A DNA stretch of 64,000 nt from Bradyrhizobium symbiodeficiens (lineage in GTDB: Bacteria; Pseudomonadota; Alphaproteobacteria; Rhizobiales; Xanthobacteraceae). The first letter of the stretch is position 1, and each line of letters begins with the position of its first letter. Shown here in pieces: positions 27,899 to 36,354 of the stretch. Location: contig NZ_CP029427.2 in NCBI RefSeq assembly GCF_002266465.3, positions 1,428,501-1,492,500 of the forward strand, given 5' to 3'. A program made the translations under genes and the position numbers. The notes beneath the pieces were generated by a model. The model had not been told where the DNA came from and did no database searches. It saw only the letters and a list, made by a program, of their open reading frames with translations.

Positions 27899-29095
27899 AT
27901 GAGTGTTGCGTTCGCAGGAAACTCCGCCACGACGGGCTCGCGCGAAGCTGGGCCGCTTCGGGTGATGATCGTCGACGACTCCGTCGTCATCCGCGGTCTG
28001 ATCTCGCGCTGGGTCGGGGCCGAGCACGACATGGAGGTCGCAGCCTCGCTGCGGACCGGGCTGGAGGCGGTCAACCAGATCGAACGCATCAACCCCGACG
28101 TTGCCGTGCTCGACATCGAGATGCCCGAGCTCGACGGCATCTCGGCGCTGCCGAAGCTGCTGGCGAAGAAACGCGATCTCATCATCATCATGGCCTCGAC
28201 GCTGACCCGTCGTAACGCGGAGATCAGCTTCAAGGCGCTGTCGCTCGGCGCGGCCGATTACATCCCGAAGCCGGAATCGACGCGCGAAGTGTCGGCCGCG
28301 GATATCTTTCATCACGACCTGATCGAGAAAATCCGCCATCTTGGCGCGCGGCTGCGGCGCAGGCCCGCGGTCGCTAGCCCGCCGCTGGCCCCCGCGAGCC
28401 CGGCTCCGGCCCAGCGCAGTCCCGCTGCGCGGCCTGCCGCGCCCGCGCCGTCCCCGTCCCTGTACCCGCAATCGGCATCGGGGATCACCACCCGTCCGTT
28501 CTCGTCGCAGGCCCCCAAGGTGCTGCTGATCGGCTCCTCGACCGGCGGTCCGCAGGCGCTGATGGCGCTCGTCACCGAGCTCGGCCCGGTGATCGACCGC
28601 GTCCCCGTGCTGATCACCCAGCACATGCCGCCGACCTTCACGACCATCCTTGCCGAGCATCTGGCGCGTTCGAGCCGCCGGCCGGCAGCCGAGGCGGTCG
28701 ACGGCGAGCCGGTGAAGCCGGGACGCATCTATCTCGCCCCCGGCGGCAAGCACATGCGCGTGGCGCGCAGCGGCGTTGACACCGTGATCGCGCTCGACGA
28801 CGGCCCCGCCGTCAATTTCTGCAAGCCCGCGGTCGATCCGCTCTTCACCTCAGCCATCGACATCTGGCATGGCGCCATCCTCTCCGTGATCCTGACCGGC
28901 ATGGGCTCGGACGGCATGCGCGGCGGCAAGGACATCGTCGCCGCCGGCGGCAACGTCATCGCGCAGGACGAAGCCTCCAGCGTGGTCTGGGGCATGCCGG
29001 GCGCGGCGGCCAATGCGGGCATCTGCGCGGCGATCCTGCCGCTCAACCAGATCGGCGCCAAGGTCAACCGCCTGTTCGCGGGAGATCGCACGTGA
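27899..29095 (+). CDS. cheB: Chemotaxis protein-glutamate methylesterase CheB
   Basis: 398 residues: receiver domain ([10 protein letters not shown]; phospho-Asp D72 in [12 protein letters not shown]), a Pro/Ala/Ser-rich linker, then the methylesterase/glutaminase domain with the Ser in [12 protein letters not shown], His in [10 protein letters not shown] and Asp in [13 protein letters not shown]. It demethylates chemoreceptors for adaptation. Its stop overlaps the cheR start by 4 nt. Confidence 0.96.
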   Translation: MSVAFAGNSATTGSREAGPLRVMIVDDSVVIRGLISRWVGAEHDMEVAASLRTGLEAVNQIERINPDVAVLDIEMPELDGISALPKLLAKKRDLIIIMASTLTRRNAEISFKALSLGAADYIPKPESTREVSAADIFHHDLIEKIRHLGARLRRRPAVASPPLAPASPAPAQRSPAARPAAPAPSPSLYPQSASGITTRPFSSQAPKVLLIGSSTGGPQALMALVTELGPVIDRVPVLITQHMPPTFTTILAEHLARSSRRPAAEAVDGEPVKPGRIYLAPGGKHMRVARSGVDTVIALDDGPAVNFCKPAVDPLFTSAIDIWHGAILSVILTGMGSDGMRGGKDIVAAGGNVIAQDEASSVVWGMPGAAANAGICAAILPLNQIGAKVNRLFAGDRT

Positions 29096-29964
29096 CACCC
29101 ACCGATTACGACTATCTCCGCAAGTTCCTGAAAGAGCGCTCCGGCCTCGATCTGTCGCCCGACAAGCAGTATTTGGTCGAGAGCCGGCTGTTGCCGCTGG
29201 CGCGCAAGGCGAGCCTTCCCGGCATTCCCGATCTCGTGCTGAAGATCAGGAACGGCGACGGCCGGCTTGCGACCGACGTGGTCGAAGCGATGACCACCAA
29301 CGAGACCTTCTTCTATCGCGACAAGATCCCGTTCGATCATTTGCGCGAGACCATCCTGCCGGGCCTGATCCAGGCGCGCGCGGCGCGCAGATCGCTTCGC
29401 ATCTGGTCGGCGGCCTCGTCGACGGGGCAGGAGCCCTATTCGATCGCGATGTGCGTGAAGGAGATGGGCGCCGCCCTCGCCGGCTGGCGCATCGAGATCG
29501 TCGCCACCGATCTGTCGCAGGAGGTGCTGGAGAAATCCAAGGCCGGCCTTTACAGCCAGTTCGAGGTGCAGCGCGGCCTGCCGATCCAGCATTTGATGAA
29601 GTACTTCACGCAAACCGGCGAGGTCTGGCAGCTCAATGCCGACATCCGCGCGATGGTGCAGTTTCGTCAGCTCAATCTGCTGCAGGACTTCTCCCATCTC
29701 GGCACGTTCGACGTGATCTTCTGCCGCAACGTGCTGATCTATTTCGACCAGGACACCAAGGCGGTGATCTTCGAACGCATGGCGAAGTGCATGGAGGCCG
29801 ACGGCACGCTGCTGCTCGGCGCTGCCGAATCCGTCGTCGGCATCACCGACGCGTTCCGCCCTATGGCGGACCGCCGCGGTCTCTACCAGCTCAACCCCGC
29901 GCGCTCCGGCCGCCCCATGGGCGGCTTGATGCCGCCGTCGTTGAAGGTTGCCGCGGCGCGGTGA
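29092..29964 (+). CDS. cheR: Chemotaxis protein methyltransferase CheR
   Basis: 290-residue SAM-dependent receptor glutamate methylase. N-terminal helical domain ([20 protein letters not shown]), then the Rossmann part: [29 protein letters not shown] (SAM site) and [13 protein letters not shown]. Starts with GTG in a GTGA overlap with cheB. It ends the operon; a palindromic repeat follows. Confidence 0.96.
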   Translation: MTPTDYDYLRKFLKERSGLDLSPDKQYLVESRLLPLARKASLPGIPDLVLKIRNGDGRLATDVVEAMTTNETFFYRDKIPFDHLRETILPGLIQARAARRSLRIWSAASSTGQEPYSIAMCVKEMGAALAGWRIEIVATDLSQEVLEKSKAGLYSQFEVQRGLPIQHLMKYFTQTGEVWQLNADIRAMVQFRQLNLLQDFSHLGTFDVIFCRNVLIYFDQDTKAVIFERMAKCMEADGTLLLGAAESVVGITDAFRPMADRRGLYQLNPARSGRPMGGLMPPSLKVAAAR

Positions 29965-29975
29965 GCTCTCACTCT

Positions 29976-30015
29976 GTCATTGCGGGCTCGCGACGATGTC
30001 GCGCCCCGAAATGAC
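29976..30015. repeat. Short palindrome, GTCATTGCGGG...CCCGAAATGAC family
   Basis: GTCATTGCGGGCTCGCGAC pairs imperfectly with GTCGCGCCCCGAAATGAC. It lies between the convergent cheR and ATP-grasp genes. Similar elements end in ATGAC at 5797-5816, 18074-18100, 48629-48752 and 63479-63517. Confidence 0.6.
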
Positions 30016-30018
30016 AGC

Positions 30019-31179
30019 TCACAAAATCGCATGCGGCAGAAACCGCGAGCGGTTGCCGGTGATCGGGCTCTCGTCTTCGCGGATCGACAGGCCGCACGGC
30101 GCGTGGTTCACCAGCCAGCTTCCGACCACCGGATAAAACCCCGAAAAGTTCGGCAGCGGCGAGAGCGCCTGCCGCACGAAACCTTCGGCGCCGTAGGGAC
30201 CGGCCTGCTCGTCGAGCGGCATGCCGCCGGACACCAGCGTGACGTTGGCGCCTTCGCGCGACAGCAGCGGCTTGCGCACATACGAGGTGCCGAGCTCCGC
30301 TGCCCGCGAATCGTCCTCGAAGAACGCCGGCAGCAGGTTTGGATGGTTCGGAAACATCTCCCACAGCAGCGGCAAAATGCCCTTGTTGGACAGCACCGCC
30401 TTCCACGGCGGCTCGATCCAGCGCGTCGGCGCGTCCTTGAGCTTTGCACCGAAGGAATCGTGGAACATCCATTCCCAGGGATAGAGTTTGAAGGCGAGCG
30501 CGATGTCGGCCTCGTCGAGATCGACGAAACCGCCTGGCTCGTCGCGCCAGCCGATCTGCCCGATGTCGAGCAGCCTGGTCGAGAGCCCGGCCTGGCGCGC
30601 GGTGTCTTCGAGATAGGCCAGCGTTCCGGCGTCCTCGGCGTTGTCGGTGGTGCCGGTGAGATGAACGTGACGGCCGGCTGCAATCTCCTTCCACGCCGCG
30701 ATCAATCGCTCATGGATGGAGTTGAACTGATCGGCGCGCATCGGGACGATGCGGCGCTCGATCGCCTGCTCGAGCCAGGTCCATTGAAACACGGCGGCCT
30801 CGAAGATCGAGGTCGGCGTGTCCGCGTTGTATTCGAGCAGCTTTGCCGGCGACTTGCCGTCGAACTTCAGGTCGAGCCGGCCGTAGAGGCTGCGGTCGTC
30901 GCGCTGCCAGCTCTCGGCGATCAGGCTCCAGAACGGTTCCGGAATCTGCAGGCGCCGCAGGTGCCGCTCGTCGCCGATCACGCGGCCGGCGAGCTCCAGG
31001 CACATCGCCTCGATCTCGCCGGTCGGCGTCTCGATGCCGCGCTCGATCTCGTCCAGCGTGAAGCCGTAATAGGCGCGCTCGTCCCAATAGCGTTCGCCGT
31101 CGATGGTGTGGAAAGCGAAGCCGCAGGCTTGCGCAGTGGCTTGCCAGTCGTCCCGCTCGGGGCAGGTGATCCGTTGCAT
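30019..31179 (-). CDS. Glutathionylspermidine synthase-like ATP-grasp protein (YgiC/YjfC type)
   Basis: 386 residues. ATP-grasp enzyme of the GSP synthase family; bacterial YgiC/YjfC members lack the amidase half of E. coli Gss and have no settled substrate. Key stretches: DLKFDGKSPAKLLEYNADTP, TPTSIFEAAVFQW, and the ATP-binding YVRKPLLSREGANVTLVSGG. In E. coli the gene follows a DUF350 and a DUF1190 (YgiB) gene; both relatives occur here at 36.4-37.1 kb on the same strand, about 5.2 kb away, with unrelated genes between. Three nucleotides upstream of the ATG ends a small open frame (31183-31323). Confidence 0.9.
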   Translation of the reverse strand: MQRITCPERDDWQATAQACGFAFHTIDGERYWDERAYYGFTLDEIERGIETPTGEIEAMCLELAGRVIGDERHLRRLQIPEPFWSLIAESWQRDDRSLYGRLDLKFDGKSPAKLLEYNADTPTSIFEAAVFQWTWLEQAIERRIVPMRADQFNSIHERLIAAWKEIAAGRHVHLTGTTDNAEDAGTLAYLEDTARQAGLSTRLLDIGQIGWRDEPGGFVDLDEADIALAFKLYPWEWMFHDSFGAKLKDAPTRWIEPPWKAVLSNKGILPLLWEMFPNHPNLLPAFFEDDSRAAELGTSYVRKPLLSREGANVTLVSGGMPLDEQAGPYGAEGFVRQALSPLPNFSGFYPVVGSWLVNHAPCGLSIREDESPITGNRSRFLPHAIL

Positions 31180-31182
31180 CCG

Positions 31183-31323
31183 CTAGCCGCCGCTGTGCCC
31201 ATGCATGAGTTGACCACCGCCCATCATGGTGAGCATGACCCTCTCGACCGCTTCATGGCAATTCAGTCTTTGACCCTCTGGCGCTGGACCAACAGTTTCC
31301 ACCAGATGCGTGCCTCTCGACAA
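31183..31323 (-). CDS. Possible 46-codon ORF upstream of the GSP synthase-like gene
   Basis: A TTG-started frame ending TAG only 3 nt before the ATP-grasp start, with C-terminus MLTMMGGGQLMHGHSGG. The spacing fits translational coupling, but the ribosome site is poor (TAGGG too close) and other frames are also open here. The Gly/His-rich end faintly resembles the C-terminus GHGFSGGG of the YgiB-like protein at 36355-36738, so it could also be a scar of an insertion. Low confidence that it is translated. Confidence 0.25.
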   Translation of the reverse strand: MSRGTHLVETVGPAPEGQRLNCHEAVERVMLTMMGGGQLMHGHSGG

Positions 31324-31386
31324 GCCCTAGGTCGATAGCATGGCACGGTGTTGCAAGCCTTGACCAGCCCCGCACAGCGCGGACCG

Positions 31387-31788
31387 TTAGAATGTCCGCG
31401 CGGGCCGGAAAGTCGCGGGCGGGGTTACGCGCATCGGCGTTCGCGGCGCCAGCCGAAGCGATGAGCCGGCAAGATTCCCGGGGCCGACGCCGGAAGGCTT
31501 GACCGTCGGTACGTTCTTCTTGTGGATTTCGGCATGACCGTAGGAGCCGTTTCCTCCGCCGGACGATCCTCCACCGTCCTGGCAGCTGCATGTTTTATCG
31601 TACCATTGTCCTGTCTTTGCGTCATACCACGCGCCGTTCTCCGGAGACGTGGGGTAGGTGATGCAGTGCCAATGCTGGCCTCCCGGACATTGTCCTTTCG
31701 CATGAGCCGAAGTGGGGATTGCCATCGCAGCGCACATGAGCGCGGCATGAATCGCGGCAGTGAAAGTTGACGTTTTCTCGCGTCTCAT
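31387..31788 (-). CDS. Secreted Cys protein with AEIHKKNVPTVKP motif, member 1
   Basis: 133 residues: signal peptide (AAIHAALMCAAMAIPTSAHA), mature start KGQCPGGQHWHC, then a CSC pair, a Gly/Ser stretch and GHAEIHKKNVPTVKP, with a further Pro/Arg-rich 45-residue tail. The Cys spacing (CP-G, C, CxC) and the motif match the three tandem small genes at 35423-36255. Here the motif is internal, not at the C-terminus. ATG 31788 has GAGG nine bases upstream. Divergent from the large Cys-rich protein gene. No function known to me. Confidence 0.82.
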   Translation of the reverse strand: MRREKTSTFTAAIHAALMCAAMAIPTSAHAKGQCPGGQHWHCITYPTSPENGAWYDAKTGQWYDKTCSCQDGGGSSGGGNGSYGHAEIHKKNVPTVKPSGVGPGNLAGSSLRLAPRTPMRVTPPATFRPARTF

Positions 31789-32036
31789 GGGCTGGGCCTC
31801 GCGAACGAAAGCAAGGATGCCTGCGCAGCCGGGCTGCACGTTGATGTGGCTCAACGGCGAGACATTTCGCTGCCCGCTTGCGGGCTCGGCGTGTCGCGAC
31901 ATCGCTGAAAGGTTTCATTGTAAGGGCGTTCCGCGATTTTCTCTCAATTGAAAAGCGAGCGCTGTTGATCCTGCTCAAGTCCGGCGGCAGCGATCGGCTC
32001 CAAATGCTTATGATCGCTTCATCAGGATCTATAGCT

Positions 32037-34967
32037 ATGCAAGCCAATGTGCTCCATTCGATCCAGTATGAGCGAAACCATCGCGGATATCGCGGCAGCC
32101 AGTTGCGCGCCGTGCTGTTTGCCGCCGTGTCGTTCGGCTTGTTTGCCTGCGGTGGAGCCGCGGCGCAGCAGGCCGGCATCGTCGCCAACGGCAACGCGGT
32201 CGTGACGGGCTTTTCGGGCGCACTGCCGCCCGCGGTGATCGCACCGGGCATCGATCCCGCCGACAAGACCCTTATCGATCTCAACGGCCCCGCCGCACGC
32301 GTGTTTGATCTGCAAGCGCCGGGTGCGCCGCCGCAGGCGCAATTGCTGACGACGCCAAAGCCTTTCACCGTGACGGCCGGTCAAACCGGCCAGCTGTTTG
32401 GCGTTGCGCTGGATAGCGCAACGCCGCCGAACGTGTTCGTCGCGGCGACCTCGGCCTACGGATTGCCGATCGTCGTTCCAGGCGCTGCCGGAGAGTTCAA
32501 TCGCGCCAAGCAGGGTACGCCCAAGGCGGCCTTCATGCCGGCACTGTTCGGACCGGCCCAGTTCGGCGGCGGTCCCGGCTCGATCTGGCGGATTGACGGC
32601 GTCACCGGCGAAGTTCGCCTGTTCACCAACGTCACGCTCGAGGGTGCCCCCAATCCCGGTCCGGCGCTTGGCGGACTTGCCTTCGACGCCGCCTCCAACA
32701 CGCTGTTCGTCGCGGATCGTGCCACCGGCATGATCCACGTATTTGACTCCACCGGAGCGGAGCGATCCCGTTACGATCATGGTGTGCAAGGACGCAGCGC
32801 AGCCGGCCTGCCGCCAGTGCCCTTCGATCCTTCCGGACGTCTCGATATATCGAGCTCGAAATTTCGCACCGGCGATCCCGCGACCTGGGGCTATGCCAAT
32901 CCGCAGCGCCTGATCTTCGGTCTCGCGGTGCGCAACGGGCGCCTGTATTACGCGGTCGCCAAGGACCTGCAGATCTGGTCTGTAGCGATCACGCCGAGCT
33001 TTGGCGCTGACCCGCGGCTTGAACTCAGCGTTGCGCCGGGCTCGGGTCCCAGCGAAATCGCCAAGATCGCGTTCGACGATCAGGGGCGCATGTTGCTCGC
33101 CGAGCGCGCCGCGCCGAGCGGCGCCTATGACTTCGATGTGCTGACGAAGGAAGCGACGGGTCGCGTGCTGCGCTATCTGCCGGCGCCGCCCGGCACCAGC
33201 GGGCCGCAATGGCAATTGCAGCCCGACGAATACGCGATCGGCTTCGCGCGGCAGATGCGCAACGGCAATGGCGGCGTCGCCCTTGGCTTCGGTTACGACG
33301 ATCAGGGCCGGATTGATCGCGCCGCCTGCGGACAGTTCCTGTGGTCGACCGGTGAGCAGTTGCGCAATTCGAACGATCCCGCGATCGCCACGCAGCTCGC
33401 AGCCGGCGGTCCGTCCGAGGTCAATGGCGTGCAAGGCAATGACATCATGGCCGTGCGGCCGGCCAATGTGCCGCCGTGGCAGAGCTACTTCGCCGACTAT
33501 GATGATCAATTCCAGGACGCGAGCGCGCGTGGCCATCTCGGCGACATCGCGATTTTGCGCGTCTGCGCTCAGGCCGGATTCAATCTGCCGGGCTGGTACC
33601 GGCCGCGCGTCGAGCTGTTCCCGGGATTCTTCTGGTTCCGTCTGCACGGCAAGAAGCCGCCGCTGCTCGACTGCCCGCCAGGCTCGGGCAATCAATGCGC
33701 CTGCCCGCCGGGCACTACACAGCAGCCCGGCTTCCAGTGCTGCCCCATCGGCATGTTCCCGGGACCCAATGGGCAGTGCGCATCGCCGTGTCCGGATGGA
33801 TCGACAGATCCCGGCAAAATCGAGGCCTGCTTGAACGGCTTCGATCCGAACTCTTTCGATCCCAATGATTGGTCGAAGCTCAGCTGTCTCGATGGCTCGA
33901 AGGCCGTTCACGATGCCAACGGCTATCATTGTCCCACGTTCAAGTCGCCGGTCTGCCCCGCAGGCTTCGAGCCGGATCCATCGGGCAATTTCTTCGGTTG
34001 CAAGCCGACGGCTCAGGAACAGGCGTGTTTGCAGGTTCTACCGAATTTCAACCAGCCCGGCCTCGATGGCAGCTGCTTGCAGCTTTGTCCGTCTGGTTCG
34101 TGGGCGTATACGGCCAACCAGTGCTGCCCCGACGGCACGTTGCCCGGCCCCGACGGCAAATGCGGCAAGCCGCAGCACCCTTCGTGCCCGCCCGGCCAGT
34201 TGACGTCGAAGGGCATCTGCTGCTCGTCGACGACGAAACCTCAGCCCGATGGCACGTGCTCGCCGTCGAAGCTGCAATGCCCGCCCGGGCAATTGACGTT
34301 GAGCGGTGACTGCTGCCCGCCCGGCTCGAAGCCGCAGCCCGATGGCAGCTGTCAGCCGCCGCTTAAGCAGGGATGCGCCATCGAGCAACTCACGCCAAAC
34401 GGCACCTGCTGTCCGTCCGGGACCAAGCCTCAGAATAATAATACGTGTGGTTCATTGGTCGGCTGCCCGCCCGGAACGAACACCGACCCGCTGACTGGCC
34501 AGTGCTGCCCGGCCGCGAGTGCTGTGGCAGGCGTCAAGGCGGCGTGCACGTGTCCGCAGGACCAGTTCCTCGTCGATGGCAAGTGCGTCGGAAACGCAGC
34601 GCCGGCTGTAGGCGGCTGCTTCGCCGGCTATGTGAAGTTGCCGAATGGTTCCTGCTGCCTTGGCTCGCAGGCGACGTCAGGCGGCCAGTGCTGTCCGGTC
34701 GGACAGAAGCCTGATGCCGACAAGCGCAAATGCGTGCCTGCGGGAGGGACGACCTTCGTACCGGCCATGCCGCATCTGCCGGCGCCGGTCGTCGCTCCAC
34801 GCGGTAAGCGCGGCCAGGTTGTCGTGCCACCGCCGCCGCCGCGTCCGCCAACCGTGGTCGTTCCGCGGCCGCCGAAGCGTGTCGTGCCACCGAAGCAGTT
34901 CACGCCGCGTCCGGCCGTTCGGCCGACGCCCGCCCCGCCGCGCATTCGCCGACAGATCGAACAATAA
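32037..34967 (+). CDS. Large exported protein: beta-propeller-like domain plus Cys/Pro-rich repeats
   Basis: About 976 residues from ATG 32037 (AGGA upstream; earlier in-frame starts reach back to 31878). A hydrophobic signal (LRAVLFAAVSFGLFACGGAAA) is followed by about 490 residues with propeller-like blades (GGLAFDAASNTLFVADRATG, FGLAVRNGRLYYAVAKDLQI, KIAFDDQGRMLLAERA). Residues about 567-900 hold seven or eight units of the type CCPxGxxPxPDGxC, for example CCPPGSKPQPDGSC and CCPDGTLPGPDGKC, with CPPGQLT spacers. The end is Pro-rich and basic (PPPPPRPPTVVVPRPPKR). It looks like a disulphide-rich surface or periplasmic protein. The family is not recognised. Confidence 0.88.
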   Translation: MQANVLHSIQYERNHRGYRGSQLRAVLFAAVSFGLFACGGAAAQQAGIVANGNAVVTGFSGALPPAVIAPGIDPADKTLIDLNGPAARVFDLQAPGAPPQAQLLTTPKPFTVTAGQTGQLFGVALDSATPPNVFVAATSAYGLPIVVPGAAGEFNRAKQGTPKAAFMPALFGPAQFGGGPGSIWRIDGVTGEVRLFTNVTLEGAPNPGPALGGLAFDAASNTLFVADRATGMIHVFDSTGAERSRYDHGVQGRSAAGLPPVPFDPSGRLDISSSKFRTGDPATWGYANPQRLIFGLAVRNGRLYYAVAKDLQIWSVAITPSFGADPRLELSVAPGSGPSEIAKIAFDDQGRMLLAERAAPSGAYDFDVLTKEATGRVLRYLPAPPGTSGPQWQLQPDEYAIGFARQMRNGNGGVALGFGYDDQGRIDRAACGQFLWSTGEQLRNSNDPAIATQLAAGGPSEVNGVQGNDIMAVRPANVPPWQSYFADYDDQFQDASARGHLGDIAILRVCAQAGFNLPGWYRPRVELFPGFFWFRLHGKKPPLLDCPPGSGNQCACPPGTTQQPGFQCCPIGMFPGPNGQCASPCPDGSTDPGKIEACLNGFDPNSFDPNDWSKLSCLDGSKAVHDANGYHCPTFKSPVCPAGFEPDPSGNFFGCKPTAQEQACLQVLPNFNQPGLDGSCLQLCPSGSWAYTANQCCPDGTLPGPDGKCGKPQHPSCPPGQLTSKGICCSSTTKPQPDGTCSPSKLQCPPGQLTLSGDCCPPGSKPQPDGSCQPPLKQGCAIEQLTPNGTCCPSGTKPQNNNTCGSLVGCPPGTNTDPLTGQCCPAASAVAGVKAACTCPQDQFLVDGKCVGNAAPAVGGCFAGYVKLPNGSCCLGSQATSGGQCCPVGQKPDADKRKCVPAGGTTFVPAMPHLPAPVVAPRGKRGQVVVPPPPPRPPTVVVPRPPKRVVPPKQFTPRPAVRPTPAPPRIRRQIEQ

Positions 34968-34976
34968 GGACACATC

Positions 34977-35324
34977 ATGATGTATCGGAAGCTCGCATCG
35001 ACAGCGCTCGCGATTGCAAGCCTTGCCTGCGTTGCCACATCGAATGCAGCCAGCGCCGGCATCTCGGTTGGACCCGGCGGCGCCTCGGAGCAGACTGGCA
35101 CGCAGCAGCCGGTGAGGTTGGCGCAAACGGCGACAACTCAGACGCAGTCTGTGAAGAAGACCAAGACCAAGACGAAGAACTTGAAAGTCGAGCACCCCAA
35201 GACCAATTGGCTCAATCCGCAGCCCGAGCCGCCGATGGCGGGCAAGAAGCCGGTGCAGGGCAACAACTGGCTGAACCCGCAGCCGGAGCCGCCGCGACCG
35301 GACACGACGAAGAAATTGCAGTAG
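34977..35324 (+). CDS. Small exported protein with two NWLNPQPEPP repeats
   Basis: 115 residues: signal peptide (YRKLASTALAIASLACVATSNAASA), a Gln/Thr-rich part, a Lys-rich segment (KKTKTKTKNLK) and two copies of NWLNPQPEPP at about 77-86 and 97-106. AGGAC precedes the ATG, only 9 nt after the stop of the large Cys-rich protein gene, so the two are surely co-transcribed. Function unknown; the repeats resemble short Pro-rich binding segments. Confidence 0.85.
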   Translation: MMYRKLASTALAIASLACVATSNAASAGISVGPGGASEQTGTQQPVRLAQTATTQTQSVKKTKTKTKNLKVEHPKTNWLNPQPEPPMAGKKPVQGNNWLNPQPEPPRPDTTKKLQ

Positions 35325-35422
35325 GGACCTTCCGCAACCGTCGTTCGCGACGTGCCGACACGATGCAATAAAAACGCGCGATGGCATGTGTACCATCGCG
35401 AATCCAAATTCGTGCGCCCGCG

Positions 35423-35689
35423 TCAGTCGTTGGGGCCGGGCGATTTGTTCTGCTTCACCATCGGAACATTCTTCTTGTGGATCTCCGCCTTGCCGCCGCC
35501 ACTATAGTTTCCGCTGGCCGGCTGATGTTCACATTTGCAAGGCTGCGGCGTGATGTTCGGCGGACGGTCGTTCTGCGGTGGCGGCAGGCAGACCCGAACC
35601 ATGCCAGGCGGGCAGGGCCCGGCTTCCACGGCGGCGGTTAGTGATGCCAGCGCGAGGAGGGCGAGAGCCGACGTCATGACGATACGCAT
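35423..35689 (-). CDS. Secreted Cys protein with C-terminal IHKKNVP motif, member 2
   Basis: 88 residues: signal peptide RIVMTSALALLALASLTAAVEA, mature PCPPGMVRVC, CKCE, Gly-rich link, and C-terminus GGGKAEIHKKNVPMVKQ then SPGPND. The ribosome site GAGGTGC is shared, with the same spacing, by members 3 and 4. Fourth Cys pattern as in its paralogues. It is the most divergent of the three tandem genes (Met and Gln in the motif). Confidence 0.85.
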   Translation of the reverse strand: MRIVMTSALALLALASLTAAVEAGPCPPGMVRVCLPPPQNDRPPNITPQPCKCEHQPASGNYSGGGKAEIHKKNVPMVKQNKSPGPND

Positions 35690-35729
35690 CGTTGCACCTC
35701 GATTGTTGAAGGATGGAACTGATCCGGGC

Positions 35730-35966
35730 TCAGTCGTTGGGACCGGGCGACTTGTTCGGCTTCACGGTCGGCACGTTCTTCTTGTGGATCTCGGCCTTTC
35801 CGCCCCAGGTCGGGCTGCTCGGTGCATTCTCGCAATGGCACAGCGGCGGACGCATCGTATGGGGCCGGCATACCTCCACCGTCCCGGGTGGGCAGGGCGC
35901 GGCGTGGACGGCAACGGGCAGCGAAGTCAGCGCGAGCAGGGCCAGTCCTGATATCGTCACGCGCAT
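35730..35966 (-). CDS. Secreted Cys protein with C-terminal IHKKNVP motif, member 3
   Basis: 78 residues: signal peptide RVTISGLALLALTSLPVAVHA, mature PCPPGTVEVC, CHCE, then PTWGGKAEIHKKNVPTVK and PNKSPGPND at the C-terminus. It is nearly identical to member 4 over the last 30 residues, at the DNA level as well, indicating recent duplication. Member 4 starts 35 nt upstream on the same strand. GAGGTGC ribosome site. Confidence 0.86.
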   Translation of the reverse strand: MRVTISGLALLALTSLPVAVHAAPCPPGTVEVCRPHTMRPPLCHCENAPSSPTWGGKAEIHKKNVPTVKPNKSPGPND

Positions 35967-36000
35967 CGTTGCACCTCGGTTGTTTGAGATTCGAGCCAGG

Positions 36001-36255
36001 TCAGTCGTTGGGACCGGGCGACTTGTTTGGCTTCACGGTCGGCACATTCTTCTTGTGAATCTCGGCCTTGCCGCCCCAGGTCGGACTGCCAGGTGTATTC
36101 TCACAGCGGCAGCGGGGCGGGCTCATGGGCGGACGGTCTCGCGGTTGCGGATCGCAGACCTGGACCATACCGGTCGGGCACGGCGCGGCTTGCACGCTCG
36201 CCGACAGCGATGCCAGCGCAAGGAAGGCCAGTGCCGACGTCAACATCAGACGCAT
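36001..36255 (-). CDS. Secreted Cys protein with C-terminal IHKKNVP motif, member 4
   Basis: 84 residues: signal peptide RLMLTSALAFLALASLSASVQA, mature PCPTGMVQVC, CRCE, then PTWGGKAEIHKKNVPTVK and PNKSPGPND. An extra ATG at 36258 is in frame; 36255 matches the N-termini of the paralogues. It is first in the tandem trio on the minus strand. The short mature chain (about 60 residues), four Cys and invariant basic tail suggest that the tail is the functional or recognition part. Confidence 0.86.
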   Translation of the reverse strand: MRLMLTSALAFLALASLSASVQAAPCPTGMVQVCDPQPRDRPPMSPPRCRCENTPGSPTWGGKAEIHKKNVPTVKPNKSPGPND

Positions 36256-36354
36256 CATCGCACCTCGATCTTGGTGGCCACACCGGCCATCGAGGCTTCA
36301 CATTACAGAGCAGCAGCAGGTCGGGGTTTGACGTGTCTCAATCACGCAGCGGCT

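Noticed and set aside
32022..33929. A 635-codon minus-strand frame opposite the large Cys-rich protein gene
   Set aside because: No ribosome site and shadow composition; the plus-strand frame has a signal peptide and ordered repeats.
35423..36260. A CRISPR-like array suggested by repeated sequence
   Set aside because: The repeats are about 270 bp apart, in frame, and are the conserved ends of three coding genes.
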